From contig JAFECS010000016.1 of assembly GCA_018241965.1 (NCBI GenBank), positions 1 through 34,403 of the forward strand: DNA of 34,403 nucleotides. Direction: 5' to 3'. The notes below the pieces were generated by a model that was given only the letters and a program-made list of their open reading frames with translations, did no database searches and was not told the origin of the DNA. Below are positions 16,701 to 25,702 of this stretch, in pieces. Every line of letters starts with the position of its first letter. The first letter of the stretch is position 1. The position numbers and the translations under genes are program-made. The stretch is from Pseudomonadota bacterium (GTDB lineage: Bacteria > Pseudomonadota > Gammaproteobacteria > Berkiellales > Berkiellaceae).

Positions 16701-18915
16701 ATCTGGGCAGCAAGTTAACATTACCCTGCGCACACAAAAGCCCAGCAAAGATCTGCATTATCTTGTGGCGCTGGTTGATGAAGGTACCCTTTCCTTGACC
16801 CAATATCCTTCACCCAATCCTTATGACTTCTTTTACGCGCAAAAAAAATTAAGCTATGAACTTAGAGACAGCTATGGCCTTTTAATTAACCCCTTTGGTG
16901 GGCGTCCTGGCTCCTTTGAAGTCGGCGGCGGGGAATCGATTATGTCACGTGCACTCACACAACTGCCCGCGCGTGCCTTTAAAGTGGTTTCTTTGTATTC
17001 GGGTGTGATTGATTCAAAAGGCAAAGACAATGTCACTATCCCTTTTAGCATTCCCGAATACACAGGAAAATTAAGAGTGATGGCCATTGCTTGGAATGAA
17101 CAGGGCGTTGGTGCCAATGAAAGCACCTTATTGGTGCAAGATCCTCTCGACATTTACCTTGCTAGCCCGCGCTTTTTAGCGCCATCAGATAAAACCACGG
17201 TGCCGCTCATTATTAAAGCTATCGATGTTAAGGACGGCCAATATACACTTCGTTTTACAAGTGATGGACAAGAGCAAAAACACCAATTTAATTTAAAAAA
17301 GGGAGAGGAACAGCACATTCCTATAACCCTTCAATTTAATGATAATGGTATAAAAAAATTGGCTGTTACTTTGACAGGGCCCAATGCTTTTGAACAAAAG
17401 CGACAATTTGAATTGTCTGTGCGCCCAAAATATGGCCATTTTAGTTTAACGCAATACCATACGCTTGCCCCTTCCCAAAGCTTTCAGTTAACGCCTGAAT
17501 TGTTGAACAATTTCCAAGCAAATAACAGCTTGGTTTCACTCTCTATTGGCTCTTTGCCAGAGCTTGCTAGCCAAACGCATATCAATGATCTCATGCAATA
17601 TCCTTATTATTGCTTAGAGCAAACCACCAGCAAATTACTGGCAACCCTGTTAAGCGCAAAGCCAGATCCCGAGCTTTTAGAAAAAGGTTTTAATCAACTT
17701 AACACTTTACAAAAAATGGATGGATCATTTTCCCTTTGGCCACAAAATGCCACTGAACCTTGGCTCAGTTTGTATGCCTATGATGTCTTAATGCTTGCTA
17801 AAGCCAAAGGCTATGCACCGCCTTCAGCCTTAATGACAAATGCTGCGCGTTGGTTAACCGAAGCGAAAGATCGCACCATTCATGATGCCGATGATATTGC
17901 TATTGCGGCCTATGCACATTATTTATTAGCCAAAGAGCATCAAGGTTCGCTAGGCCAATTGCGATATTTTACGCAAAATCACCAAAAAGAAATTACGGCA
18001 CGCCATGATATGGCCTTTATAGCCGCAGCCTTTGCTTATTACGATTCTCCCACGGACGCCGCCATATGGTTTAAAAAGGCTATTCAAGCAAAAGAGGCGA
18101 GTAAAGAAAATTACTATGCTGGCTTTGGTTCGCCCTTACGAAATAGCGCTATTTTAGTAACTTTGCTTTCGCAAACAACCCATGAACATGCTGAGCTTAT
18201 TCGCTTGACACAAGAATTAGTGGATAAAAGCAAAGAGGCCGTTTATTTAAGCACACAAGAAAAGGCTTGGTTAATCAATGCTTCCATGGCCCTGAAAGAT
18301 GCTCGAAAAAAATATCACCTAACCCTCGATGACAAAACTATTGAAGGCGTGATGCCTCAAAGCTTTGATTTTGCGATAAACGCCTTACAAAAAAATCCTG
18401 TGATAAAAAACACTAGTTTAGCGCCAGTCTATTTTGCGCTGACAATGCATGGTGAGCCAAAAGAAGTTAAATCCCTAGCGCAAGCAAGCTTTGAAATAAA
18501 ACGCCAGGTATATAATTTGCAAGGCGAGAATGTGGATTTAACTAAGCTTAAAAGTGGTGAACTTTATATCATTGAGCTTAAAGGCCGACGCTTAAACGAT
18601 AAACTTAATCATGTGCTATTGGTCGACAGGTTACCTGCTGGCATTGAAATTGATAATGCCAAACTCTCACAAGAATTACCTGAACAACTTGCTTGGCTGG
18701 GTAACCTTACTTATACCGATCGTATTGAAGGCAGGGATGATCATTTCATGGCTGCTTTTAATCTGTGGGAGCAAAGTGAATTTAAAGTTGCGTATATCGC
18801 GCGCGCTGTGAGCCAGGGAAATTTTGTCTATCCTGCCACCTTTGTGCAAGCGATGTATCAACCGTCGTTTTTTGCTTACGGGGATGAGCAACCCATCCAG
18901 GTAATTTCGCCTTGA
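13756..18915 (+). CDS. yfhM: Bacterial alpha-2-macroglobulin (YfhM/ECAM-like) with thioester
   Basis: The 1719-residue protein starts with a signal-like segment (residues 1-25). It shows the large-A2M landmarks: TERGIYRPGETVHL (about 515-530), a core A2M segment beginning VSLYSGVID (about 1078), ASPRFLAPSD (about 1137), and the thioester motif CLEQ (C1286-Q1289) inside YPYYCLEQTTS. After a protease cuts the bait region, the Cys-Gln thioester traps it, guarding the periplasm. The E. coli homologue is a lipoprotein of similar size; here no lipobox cysteine is seen near the N-terminus, so a soluble or signal-anchored form is expected. The stop overlaps the start of pbpC by the sequence TTGA, giving tight translational coupling. 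The ribosome site is weak. Confidence 0.93.
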   Translation: MRTSFLAKIVILLGLLLFKIAVLQADEGGHTLLTKERVEAANDFYQKHIATSNKVSSTKLERLERKVNAKQAFDSHDWYASRYAFQRVLADDENDFKAWFFLCRSFIELQHFDTYQNYDEALEASLVKAYVKATSNLDKKAVEWLAGSSRLALEPLKQNALKDSSQAQIEEHITSLSKNYPAEFAPYSLDIPERTDIASACVLWTYPLVKSPQFHYEDYISITPKVKDLSVIARKNQLCLEGLSFGQNYQLTFKAGFPGEENIKLSQAQTLDIFIAHRKPAISFREKGYILASHAPQLVPLSAVNVSEVKLKLIHVPERNIHSIQLNWFANSISRWEADYLQEEQGSLVWEGTYKFPVTTDKTTVSGLPIEQIIGHKLEPGVYVIEAKISDKGYDENAFTSQALVISDIGISTYQGPDGLHVIARSYKTAKPLADVEINLIAKNNRELGKIKTNTDGKALFSEKMINGKGGNSPAYLSATLKGKEFTVLNLKNEAFDLTDRGNTGKEVNNAIEGFISTERGIYRPGETVHLFSLLRTNQGKATASLPLTLKLFRPDGVLAQSLTLTDKGNGAYFYDYPIQPTAQSGLWTAAIYLDPKAEQINHVAFEVNDFVPPRIEVKTQAANKQITSKQESTIDVSAQYYYGPPGADLKVQAQSTLIPCDEPFSQWKAYHFGLVEENWTPQRFTHPDTKTDAQGKAHVTLHVDAEPQTSKALTLETAIEVFEVGGRPRKVKHKTLFWHQPYLIGIAPRFKDNMAASNSKAVFDIIAVNKDGALQNAAGLQYTLFEEHHDYVWFRQGTNWQYEIVSRDNVVTTGHVTLANNAPTELSIPVKYGAYRVEVLDKKTGVTSSVRFCAGWYASEQSPDRPDMLEVGFGDKATSHNNKVKVHVKSPFAGELFLAWAGNTFNPIYQGKIGNEATTLEIPLHNLENGGQYLIAQVFSGFDQKIEQMPKRAIGIAWLDNHQTALKHRLDFNIEHPEKIQSGQQVNITLRTQKPSKDLHYLVALVDEGTLSLTQYPSPNPYDFFYAQKKLSYELRDSYGLLINPFGGRPGSFEVGGGESIMSRALTQLPARAFKVVSLYSGVIDSKGKDNVTIPFSIPEYTGKLRVMAIAWNEQGVGANESTLLVQDPLDIYLASPRFLAPSDKTTVPLIIKAIDVKDGQYTLRFTSDGQEQKHQFNLKKGEEQHIPITLQFNDNGIKKLAVTLTGPNAFEQKRQFELSVRPKYGHFSLTQYHTLAPSQSFQLTPELLNNFQANNSLVSLSIGSLPELASQTHINDLMQYPYYCLEQTTSKLLATLLSAKPDPELLEKGFNQLNTLQKMDGSFSLWPQNATEPWLSLYAYDVLMLAKAKGYAPPSALMTNAARWLTEAKDRTIHDADDIAIAAYAHYLLAKEHQGSLGQLRYFTQNHQKEITARHDMAFIAAAFAYYDSPTDAAIWFKKAIQAKEASKENYYAGFGSPLRNSAILVTLLSQTTHEHAELIRLTQELVDKSKEAVYLSTQEKAWLINASMALKDARKKYHLTLDDKTIEGVMPQSFDFAINALQKNPVIKNTSLAPVYFALTMHGEPKEVKSLAQASFEIKRQVYNLQGENVDLTKLKSGELYIIELKGRRLNDKLNHVLLVDRLPAGIEIDNAKLSQELPEQLAWLGNLTYTDRIEGRDDHFMAAFNLWEQSEFKVAYIARAVSQGNFVYPATFVQAMYQPSFFAYGDEQPIQVISP

Positions 18916-20936
18916 AAAGAGTACTCAACATCGTCCGTTGGATGTTCCTGTTGATTGCTGTGGGCATTTGCCTGCTTTATGGTGCGGATAAATTATGTCC
19001 TTTGAACTTGAGCCGTTTTGAAGATCATTCAACACTGATTTACGCCCAAGATGAGCTTGCCCATGTTTTTTACACCAGCGATGATAAATGGCGCACGCTC
19101 ACTAAGCCTGATGAAGTGAGCGCTTTATATCTTCAAACGCTCATTGCTAAAGAAGACAAAAATTTTAGAAAACATTTAGGTGTTTCACCCACTGCGCTTA
19201 TAAGAGCAAGCTATCAATGGGTTAAAGCAAGACGGGTGATCTCTGGCGCATCCACCATCACTATGCAAACAGCCAGGTTACTAGAGCCTAGAAAACGCAC
19301 GCTTTTATCTAAACTCATTGAATGTTTTCGCGCATTGCAGCTTGAGTGGCATTTTTCTAAAGATGAGATCTTAACCATCTATCTTACCCTAGCGCCTATG
19401 GGTGGCAATATAGAGGGTGTGCATGCCGCGTCGATGGCCTATTTTAATAAACTCCCCTCACAGTTAAATGCCAGCGAATCTGCTTTGTTAATTGCCCTCT
19501 TGCAATCTCCCAGCAGATTGAACCCTTGTTATTACCCAGAAAAAGCGCTTGTAGCCCGCGCCCATGTGTTGGATTTTATGGCCAATCACGGATTTATCAG
19601 CGAAAGTGAAGCAAAGACCCATAAACTTGCCCCGCTTCCTAAAAGCAAGTCAAAACCCCCAAGAGAAATGCCCCACTTGGCATGGCGATTAAAAAAACAA
19701 TTTAAGCAAAAAAGTATTATTCACAGCACCATTGATTTAAGCTTACAAAAGAAAATCGAATTTACTTTACACAGTTTCAAGCCTTATTTACCAGCGCATG
19801 CCAACGCTGCCATCTTAGTGGTAGATCATCAACAAAAAAAATCTGTCGCTTATGTCGCTTCCAAGGATTATTTTGATGAAGAAAATCACGGCTTTGTCGA
19901 TTATATTAGCGCCGTGCGCTCCCCGGGTTCAACATTAAAGCCTTTTATATATGCCTTAGGTTTTGACATGGGTTATATCAACAAAGACTCTTTATTATTA
20001 GATGAACGCCGCCGCTTTGGCGCTTATTATCCTAGAAATTTTGATAAAGAAACCTATGGCACCGTAAGCGCCAATGAAGCCCTTGCCATGTCTTTAAATA
20101 CGCCCGTGGTCGATTTGTTAAACCAAATCGGTGTTATTCGCTTTGTAGGTTTATTAAAAGAAGCTGATATAAATGCGCAGTTTCCTAAAAGTTTTGATAG
20201 CCCAAGCTTGGCTATTGCTTTAGGCGGCGTAGGCTTAACACTGGAACAACTGGTAACGCTGTACACAGCCTTAGCACAAGATGGTAAAGTAAAACCTTTT
20301 TCTTATATCAATGAACAAACCGATAAAAATGAACCTGCATTATTTTCGAATCATGTGGCAAAGCAAATCTCTGGCATTTTAGCAACGCAAATGGACAATG
20401 GTCGTACTTATTCTTTGAAAACAGGCACTTCTTACGGACATCGTGATGCCTTAGTGATTGCTTATGATAACCGTTATGTGATTGGGATCTGGATAGGTAG
20501 ACCAGATGGTTCACCATTAGGAAATTTTTATGCCCGAGATCTCAGTGTGCCGCTTTTACAAAAAGTTGTGAATATTATCCCGCAAAGTCAAAATCCGAAA
20601 AAACACGAAGTCTCGCAAAGCCTTCACTTCAAGCCTTCTTTTAGAGAAGCGTATGCTGTTCATCAAGATTTTCATGCTAAACCAACATTATTATTTCCTG
20701 TGGATGATAGCGTCATCGCCTTAGAAAAAGAGGGAGCTGCCTTTAAAGCTATCCCCTTAGCGGTTAGCGGCGGAAAACGCCCTTATACCTGGCTTATTGA
20801 TGGGGAACCTTTAACTGGCCCTCTATGGCAACAAAAGCAGTTTTGGACGCCAAAACAGCCTGGCTTTTACACCATTGCCGTCATCGACAGCCAAGGAGCA
20901 ACGACCCGGGCACATATCGAGTTGCGCTCAAATTGA
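18912..20936 (+). CDS. pbpC: Penicillin-binding protein 1C
   Basis: A TTG start at 18912 overlaps the A2M stop. The 674-residue protein has an N-terminal membrane anchor (about 8-23). Its transglycosylase domain holds EDKNFRKHLG (E81 catalytic) and GASTITMQ (112-119). Its transpeptidase domain holds SPGSTLK (S340 and K343), SLN (394-396) and KTGTS (503-507). A C-terminal beta domain (about 590-674, FPVDDSVIAL...GFYTIAVID) is typical of PBP1C. All catalytic residues are present. It polymerises glycan strands and cross-links peptides in the periplasm. The pairing with an alpha-2-macroglobulin is a known conserved gene pair, thought to couple wall repair to protease defence where the envelope is breached. 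Confidence 0.95.
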   Translation: MKRVLNIVRWMFLLIAVGICLLYGADKLCPLNLSRFEDHSTLIYAQDELAHVFYTSDDKWRTLTKPDEVSALYLQTLIAKEDKNFRKHLGVSPTALIRASYQWVKARRVISGASTITMQTARLLEPRKRTLLSKLIECFRALQLEWHFSKDEILTIYLTLAPMGGNIEGVHAASMAYFNKLPSQLNASESALLIALLQSPSRLNPCYYPEKALVARAHVLDFMANHGFISESEAKTHKLAPLPKSKSKPPREMPHLAWRLKKQFKQKSIIHSTIDLSLQKKIEFTLHSFKPYLPAHANAAILVVDHQQKKSVAYVASKDYFDEENHGFVDYISAVRSPGSTLKPFIYALGFDMGYINKDSLLLDERRRFGAYYPRNFDKETYGTVSANEALAMSLNTPVVDLLNQIGVIRFVGLLKEADINAQFPKSFDSPSLAIALGGVGLTLEQLVTLYTALAQDGKVKPFSYINEQTDKNEPALFSNHVAKQISGILATQMDNGRTYSLKTGTSYGHRDALVIAYDNRYVIGIWIGRPDGSPLGNFYARDLSVPLLQKVVNIIPQSQNPKKHEVSQSLHFKPSFREAYAVHQDFHAKPTLLFPVDDSVIALEKEGAAFKAIPLAVSGGKRPYTWLIDGEPLTGPLWQQKQFWTPKQPGFYTIAVIDSQGATTRAHIELRSN

Positions 20937-20990
20937 CTCTCCCTATAAAATGCAGTTAAAATGCTGCCCAAAATTAAGGAGGAGTTGATT

Positions 20991-21458
20991 ATGTCCAAAC
21001 CAGGTCCAGAAAACAACGGCAATCATGAAGATATAAGTACACGCCCTCAACGTTCTGCCACAAATCCAGGATCAACAAGTGGGACAATCGCAACCCCATC
21101 TCCTTCCGTGCCTATTAAAATTCCTAAACAAACGATATTTCCGGCATTTGCCAATCACGCGAGATCTGCTCCGGTTGCCAGCAGCGTAATGCCAACCAAC
21201 GGATTTCAATTGGGCGCCTCCTTTGTTGGTTCACCGCGAAGTGGTGATCTTATTCTTGAACGAAAGAAAGTATTAGCGACCTTACCAAAGGATGCTGCTC
21301 CTGAGGAAGCTATTGAAAAAGTCAGTAGTGAGTCTTCCTCAGATGAAGCAGAACAAAGATCTGAGGATGCTTTGCCTGATTCTTTTCATGATCCGTTATT
21401 TGAATTTGAGCATCCAAGTGAAAAGAAGGCTTCAAAATTAGGCAAGAAAAAGTTGTAG
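20991..21458 (+). CDS. Unrecognised low-complexity protein (155 aa)
   Basis: A strong AAGGAGG site (from 20977) lies just before the ATG at 20991, so this is preferred to the ATG at 20961. The product is rich in Ser, Pro, Thr, Ala and Glu, with no hydrophobic segment or cysteine. A basic/proline N-terminal half is followed by an acidic Ser/Glu stretch (EKVSSESSSDEAEQ) and a Lys-rich end (KKASKLGKKKL). It is probably largely disordered. No family is recognised. It follows pbpC by 54 bases but looks unrelated. Such proteins occur among secreted effectors of intracellular bacteria, but no secretion signal was identified. Confidence 0.65.
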   Translation: MSKPGPENNGNHEDISTRPQRSATNPGSTSGTIATPSPSVPIKIPKQTIFPAFANHARSAPVASSVMPTNGFQLGASFVGSPRSGDLILERKKVLATLPKDAAPEEAIEKVSSESSSDEAEQRSEDALPDSFHDPLFEFEHPSEKKASKLGKKKL

Positions 21459-21469
21459 GCTAAAGGTCT

Positions 21470-22375
21470 TCACCCTTTTTCGCAAGAAACATCACAGCTT
21501 AAATTATCGCTTTGTAGCTCAATTTGAATAGTGGCATGCTGTATTTTAAATTGATGTGCTAAATCATGAGAAAGCTGTTTTAATATGGCATTATCTTTTT
21601 CTTGAATAGCCACAATAATGTGTGCGGATAGGGCGGTTTCACTGGTGCTAATCGCCCAAATATGCAAATCATGTACTGACACAACATTCTCATGGGCAAG
21701 CAGATATTTTCTTACCTCTTCTGGTGAAATATGCTCAGGGACAGCGTGCAAAATCAAATTAATGGACTCTTTACAGAGCCTCCATGAGCTTAGCACAATC
21801 AATAAAGATATACCTAAGCACAAAGCGGGATCAATCCAAAACCATTGGGTATAAAAAATGACTGCAGCACCAATAATCACCCCTAAAGATACGGCAGCAT
21901 CGCTTGCCATGTGTAAAAAAGCACCACGCAAATTAATATCATGTTTCCCTGTGATAAAAAATAAAGCGGTGATCCCGTTGATGACAACACCAGCGAAGGC
22001 CACGATAATAACCGTGATAGGTTGCACGCTTTCTGGTTGATTTAAACGCATCAACGCTTCCCAGGCAATGCCACCCACCGCGATAAAGAGTAAAACGGCA
22101 TTAATAAAAGCAGCAATTATGGTGGTATTTTTAAAACCATAAGTAAATCTGTCTGAGGGTTTTAAGCTTCCAATATGAAACCCAGCCCAAGCAATCACCA
22201 AGCCCAAGACATCACCGGCATTATGAAAAGCATCACTTAATAAGGCCACTGAATTTGCTTTGTAACCATAAATGATTTGGCCAACCACTAATAACACATT
22301 GAGAATGATCCCCAGCAAAAATCTTTTATTATAGTTAACCGGCGCAATTTCATGATGATGGTGTTGATGTGACAT
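21470..22375 (-). CDS. Cation diffusion facilitator, zinc type (CzcD/ZitB-like)
   Basis: The 301-residue protein has a His-rich N-terminus (HQHHHH), six membrane segments and a cytoplasmic C-terminal domain. The transport site shows H51 and D55 in SDAFHNAGD and H155 and D159 in HMASD, the HDHD set of zinc-selective CDF exporters. The C-terminal domain (EHENVVSVHDLHIW-like segment, about 228-240) is also typical. It exports Zn2+ (perhaps Co2+/Cd2+) by proton exchange at the inner membrane. It begins 11 bases after the pirin stop, so the two are probably co-transcribed. No metal-responsive regulator is nearby. Confidence 0.9.
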   Translation of the reverse strand: MSHQHHHHEIAPVNYNKRFLLGIILNVLLVVGQIIYGYKANSVALLSDAFHNAGDVLGLVIAWAGFHIGSLKPSDRFTYGFKNTTIIAAFINAVLLFIAVGGIAWEALMRLNQPESVQPITVIIVAFAGVVINGITALFFITGKHDINLRGAFLHMASDAAVSLGVIIGAAVIFYTQWFWIDPALCLGISLLIVLSSWRLCKESINLILHAVPEHISPEEVRKYLLAHENVVSVHDLHIWAISTSETALSAHIIVAIQEKDNAILKQLSHDLAHQFKIQHATIQIELQSDNLSCDVSCEKG

Positions 22376-22386
22376 GACAATCCTTC

Positions 22387-23283
22387 TTAGGCTTTAATTA
22401 TTCCCATCTTTCCTGCATGATAATCAATAAATGCTTGGCGGATCTCTTCTTCAGTATTCATCACAAAGGGTCCATAGCGCACAACAGGCTCATTGAGCGG
22501 CACCCCTGCAATTAAGAGCACTTCTAAAGTGCTGTTAAGCTCTGCGGGCACAACAATTTCAATTTCATCACTGTCATTTTCAAATAATAACAATTGATGC
22601 GCTTCAGAATACTTCACATCTTTAATCGGCTGTTTATTAAATAAACCCTGACCTTCAAGAATATAAGCAAAGGCATTATATTCTTTAGGAACAACTTGCG
22701 TCCAACGACCACCTGGTTGGATGCTGGCATGTAAATAGATAATGGGCGTTTTAGTTTGAATGACCGCTTTTTGCGCATACGCAACGCCTGCAATCACTTT
22801 AACGCTTACTTTCCCATCACTACTTTTGCCCACGGGGATATCTTGAGATTTTATTTCCTGATAGGAAGGTGATGTCATTTTTTCTTTTTTTGGTAAATTC
22901 ACCCAAAGCTGTATACCATGTAATAAACCACCTTGACGCAAAAATGCCTCTTCGGGCATTTCTGAATGGATGACACCACTTCCTGCTGTCATCCATTGCA
23001 CATCGCCAGGGGCAAGCTTACCTTGGTGACCAAAAGAATCCTTATGTTCAAAACACCCCGACAACATATAAGTGACTGTTTCAAATCCACGATGCGGGTG
23101 ATCTGGGGCCCCTTTAGCTTGTCCTGGTTCATTTTCCATTGGGCCCATTTCATCTAACAAAAGAAAGGGATCAAAATCGAGCAACGTGCGTGAAGGAAAT
23201 GGGCGGTGCACCAAAAATCCATCGCCCTCTCTTGTCACGCTGGCTGTGATCATTTGCTTTACTTTACGAGAGGCTTGCGCCAT
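22387..23283 (-). CDS. Pirin-family bicupin
   Basis: The 298-residue protein has the pirin N-terminal cupin with VHRPFPSRTLLDFDPFLLLDE and DHPHRGFET. The metal ligands H62, H64, H106 and E108 have the same spacing as in E. coli YhhW (57, 59, 101, 103). GDVQWMTAGSGVIHSE is the family's second signature. Pirins bind Fe(II); YhhW has quercetin 2,3-dioxygenase activity, and other pirins act as redox-sensing cofactors. The biological substrate is unknown. It leads the two-gene unit with the CDF transporter, which may hint at a metal or oxidative link. Confidence 0.9.
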   Translation of the reverse strand: MAQASRKVKQMITASVTREGDGFLVHRPFPSRTLLDFDPFLLLDEMGPMENEPGQAKGAPDHPHRGFETVTYMLSGCFEHKDSFGHQGKLAPGDVQWMTAGSGVIHSEMPEEAFLRQGGLLHGIQLWVNLPKKEKMTSPSYQEIKSQDIPVGKSSDGKVSVKVIAGVAYAQKAVIQTKTPIIYLHASIQPGGRWTQVVPKEYNAFAYILEGQGLFNKQPIKDVKYSEAHQLLLFENDSDEIEIVVPAELNSTLEVLLIAGVPLNEPVVRYGPFVMNTEEEIRQAFIDYHAGKMGIIKA

Positions 23284-23519
23284 AAACTCCCCTGTAACAG
23301 AATAAGTGACCCTACAGGTATTGTAAGCGTCTGTATAAGATCAACATATCATAACTGGGGTTCTATTCTAATGTTTTATCTACCCTACTCAGAATCTTGC
23401 CCCCCTCTTCCCCTAAAGTGAATTTTGTGGTTGATTAAAGATCTATACTTTGGTTATTGGTCAGAAAAATTCAGGGTATTTATACTGGCAAAATGTCCAT
23501 GTTCTGCGAGGTAAAGCCT

Positions 23520-24980
23520 ATGTTAAGCGCCACATTAAGCACCGCCTTAGATAACACAGAGATCGTCAGACAAGCCTCTCACAATCGTGCTTATGCCATA
23601 GACATTCTCACTCACGAAGCCTTATATGAATGTTTAAGTTATGAGCAAGTATTAACTATACTGGCCTCCCACAAAGATCTCGCTTTAGCGTATTTACGTC
23701 AACAAACAGATTGGACCTTTATCGACGGCTTAGCCTTATCCATTTTGTGCGAAAAAAATGAACATGTGGCGCTATTTGCTTTAGGTCACCCGATTTTTCG
23801 CCCGCTGTTAAATGGCGTTGATTTAGCCCGCATTGGACAACTTTCAAGTAACGTTGCTGCTGTGATTTTACGCGACCCAGAACTTTTCGCAAAACTTAAA
23901 AGCCAACATTTGTGTCTTATGGCAGAGAATCAACTTGAAACGGCCACCTTAATTACTGAGAACCCAGATATCTTTACACTTCTTGATCCTAACGATTATG
24001 GACGTGTCTGTAAAAAACATCCCGCAATTGCAGAAAAATTGCTGAATAACAAAGCTTTGGTCAGAAAATGCGATGGCAGCACCATCGCGTTGATGGCCGA
24101 ACATCACGAAGGGCTTGTCCATGCGCTTTTAGAAGATCCCAACCGAGAAGAGCAGCTCGATTCAGCAGCACTGGTGATTTTAGGACGCCATCACGAAAGT
24201 ATCGCGCGCAGAATTTATAAAACCTCATCATGGGTGCGCAAACTCGGCGCCTTCGGCCTTGCCCGTATGGCCAAGCATCATTTGCCACTTGCTCTTGAAG
24301 TGTTAGAAAATCGACAATACACAGCACAATTTTCAGGCGCCTGTTTTGAACAACTATCAGAATGCCATGAAAGCGTAGCCTTGCTTATTTTTGAAAATCA
24401 TCGAGACAGAATGTCGCTGGATGAAATTGTGATGATGGGTAAATATCATCTGAGTGTGGCCCAGCGCATTATGGCCGATGACACCTTAAGGCCACAGTTA
24501 ACCGGCAAGCACCTCGTCACCATGGGTCAAAATCATCCTTCATTGGCTCTAACTATTTTGCAAGATGAGCATTTAAGAGAAAAAGTAACCGGTCAACAGG
24601 TCGGGCTACTTGGGTTAAGAAGCTTTCATTTGGCCAATAGCATTATCAAAGACAGAGCATTGAGAGCAAGTTTATCACAATTGGACTTAGCAAACCTTTG
24701 CAAATATTATATGTTTATTACCCTGTTAACAGTGAATGGCGCCGATCTTAAACGTAAAATATCAATTGATTATTTACAATTATTAGAAAAGCGCGTTGAA
24801 ACCGTCAGAAATGTATGCTCGTTTGTACAAAGATTCATGGAGGGTCAATTGTTACAAATGCCTCCAACCTTTCTTGCTTTGCGTGAAACAGTAAATATGC
24901 GCTCGAGCTCTCCCCCCTTGCCAGACGTAGATGCTGATTTTGTAAGTAAATTTCAATGCCTTCACATAAACCCGCAATAA
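23520..24980 (+). CDS. Alpha-solenoid protein of about fifteen 29-residue repeats
   Basis: The ATG at 23520 has GAGGT 7 bases upstream; earlier starts (TTG 23457, ATG 23493 and 23499) lack one. The product has 486 residues. From residue 11 to 443 it divides into 15 consecutive units, 29 residues each except unit 10 (27). The pattern is Leu/Ile at position 5, Leu/Met at 8, His at 12, Ala at 16, Leu at 20 and Leu at 29. Clear units begin at 243 (GAFGLARMAKHH), 299 (SLDEIVMMGKYH) and 328 (TGKHLVTMGQNH). Each should form two short helices, stacking into a curved solenoid. A 43-residue polar tail follows. I do not recognise the repeat family. A protein-binding scaffold, possibly an effector, is the best inference. 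Confidence 0.75.
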   Translation: MLSATLSTALDNTEIVRQASHNRAYAIDILTHEALYECLSYEQVLTILASHKDLALAYLRQQTDWTFIDGLALSILCEKNEHVALFALGHPIFRPLLNGVDLARIGQLSSNVAAVILRDPELFAKLKSQHLCLMAENQLETATLITENPDIFTLLDPNDYGRVCKKHPAIAEKLLNNKALVRKCDGSTIALMAEHHEGLVHALLEDPNREEQLDSAALVILGRHHESIARRIYKTSSWVRKLGAFGLARMAKHHLPLALEVLENRQYTAQFSGACFEQLSECHESVALLIFENHRDRMSLDEIVMMGKYHLSVAQRIMADDTLRPQLTGKHLVTMGQNHPSLALTILQDEHLREKVTGQQVGLLGLRSFHLANSIIKDRALRASLSQLDLANLCKYYMFITLLTVNGADLKRKISIDYLQLLEKRVETVRNVCSFVQRFMEGQLLQMPPTFLALRETVNMRSSSPPLPDVDADFVSKFQCLHINPQ

Positions 24981-24981
24981 T

Positions 24982-25473
24982 TTAGCGTTGGGGATCAAAG
25001 GCATTATGATAGCGCATTTGGTCGCGTTGATCTTGCAGACGTTGTTCTCGTTGGTTACTTTCTAAAATTCTTTTTTGCATGTATAAATCACTATCTTGCA
25101 TTCTTAAATTACTCATCGCTTGATCTAATTCTGATTGAGCACGTTGAATATTATAGTAACGCGTTGTTGAGCGGTTTATGCTTGAAGGCGTATAAGCATC
25201 CCATAAATCTAGACGCGCGCTGTCTACATCACGTCTTGCTTCGTCTATGCGTCTTTCTTGATCTCTAATGCGCCTTTCACTTTGACTATAATCACGCGAT
25301 GGTGAAATATCTTGATGCTGATTAGTGATAAGTGGAGATCTACTTTGACTACTCGATGAAGGGGTCTTCCCGCTGACTTGGCTGGGCAACACTAACAAAA
25401 GCACGGCCACTATTAAGACAAGTACGATTAGCGTAATGTGGATTAAAGATTGCTTGCGTTTAGAGATGGCCAT
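24982..25473 (-). CDS. Single-pass membrane protein with coiled coil (163 aa)
   Basis: Three ATGs in a row occur at the start; the third (25473) is best spaced from GAGGTG (7 bases). The product has a short basic N-terminus, one transmembrane helix (about 10-30) and a Ser-rich linker. A charged helical region (about 58-150), rich in Arg, Asp, Gln and Glu (ERRIRDQERRIDEARRD), should form a coiled coil on the periplasmic side. No family is recognised. It converges on the solenoid gene with one base between stops. Confidence 0.65.
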   Translation of the reverse strand: MAISKRKQSLIHITLIVLVLIVAVLLLVLPSQVSGKTPSSSSQSRSPLITNQHQDISPSRDYSQSERRIRDQERRIDEARRDVDSARLDLWDAYTPSSINRSTTRYYNIQRAQSELDQAMSNLRMQDSDLYMQKRILESNQREQRLQDQRDQMRYHNAFDPQR

Positions 25474-25585
25474 CATCATTCACCTCACTTTATACATTAA
25501 GACCTGTGAGGCTCAAATTAAGTTCAATGCCATGCAATTACACGACTACATGCCAATCCACTTGAAATTTTTGCAAGATTGCGCT

Positions 25586-25660
25586 GGGGTCCTGTCAGGG
25601 AAGTTCGTTTTTTGTGCTCGTTCCTGCGCGCAAAAAAGGAACCTTCCCTGCCACCCCTTC
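25586..25660. repeat. 75-bp palindromic repeat element, copy 2
   Basis: It has the same ends as the element at 12960 (GGGGTCCTGTC, GCCACCCCTTC) and the same loop theme (TCGTTCCTGC). The stem differs: AGGGAAGTTC pairs with GAACCTTCCCT here, where copy 1 has AGGGACTTCA with TGAAGCTCCCCT. Pairing is thus kept despite sequence change. It lies 42 bases after the stop of the minus-strand gene at 25703. Nothing else was seen in the 220-base gap. Confidence 0.8.
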
Positions 25661-25702
25661 ACTGTAGGCGGTCCAAATTTCAAGAAATTATGCTGAGTTC
25701 TA

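Noticed and set aside
25436..25696. 86-codon plus-strand frame across the palindromic element
   Set aside because: It overlaps the start of the minus-strand coiled-coil gene and the 75-bp repeat, and has no recognisable features.
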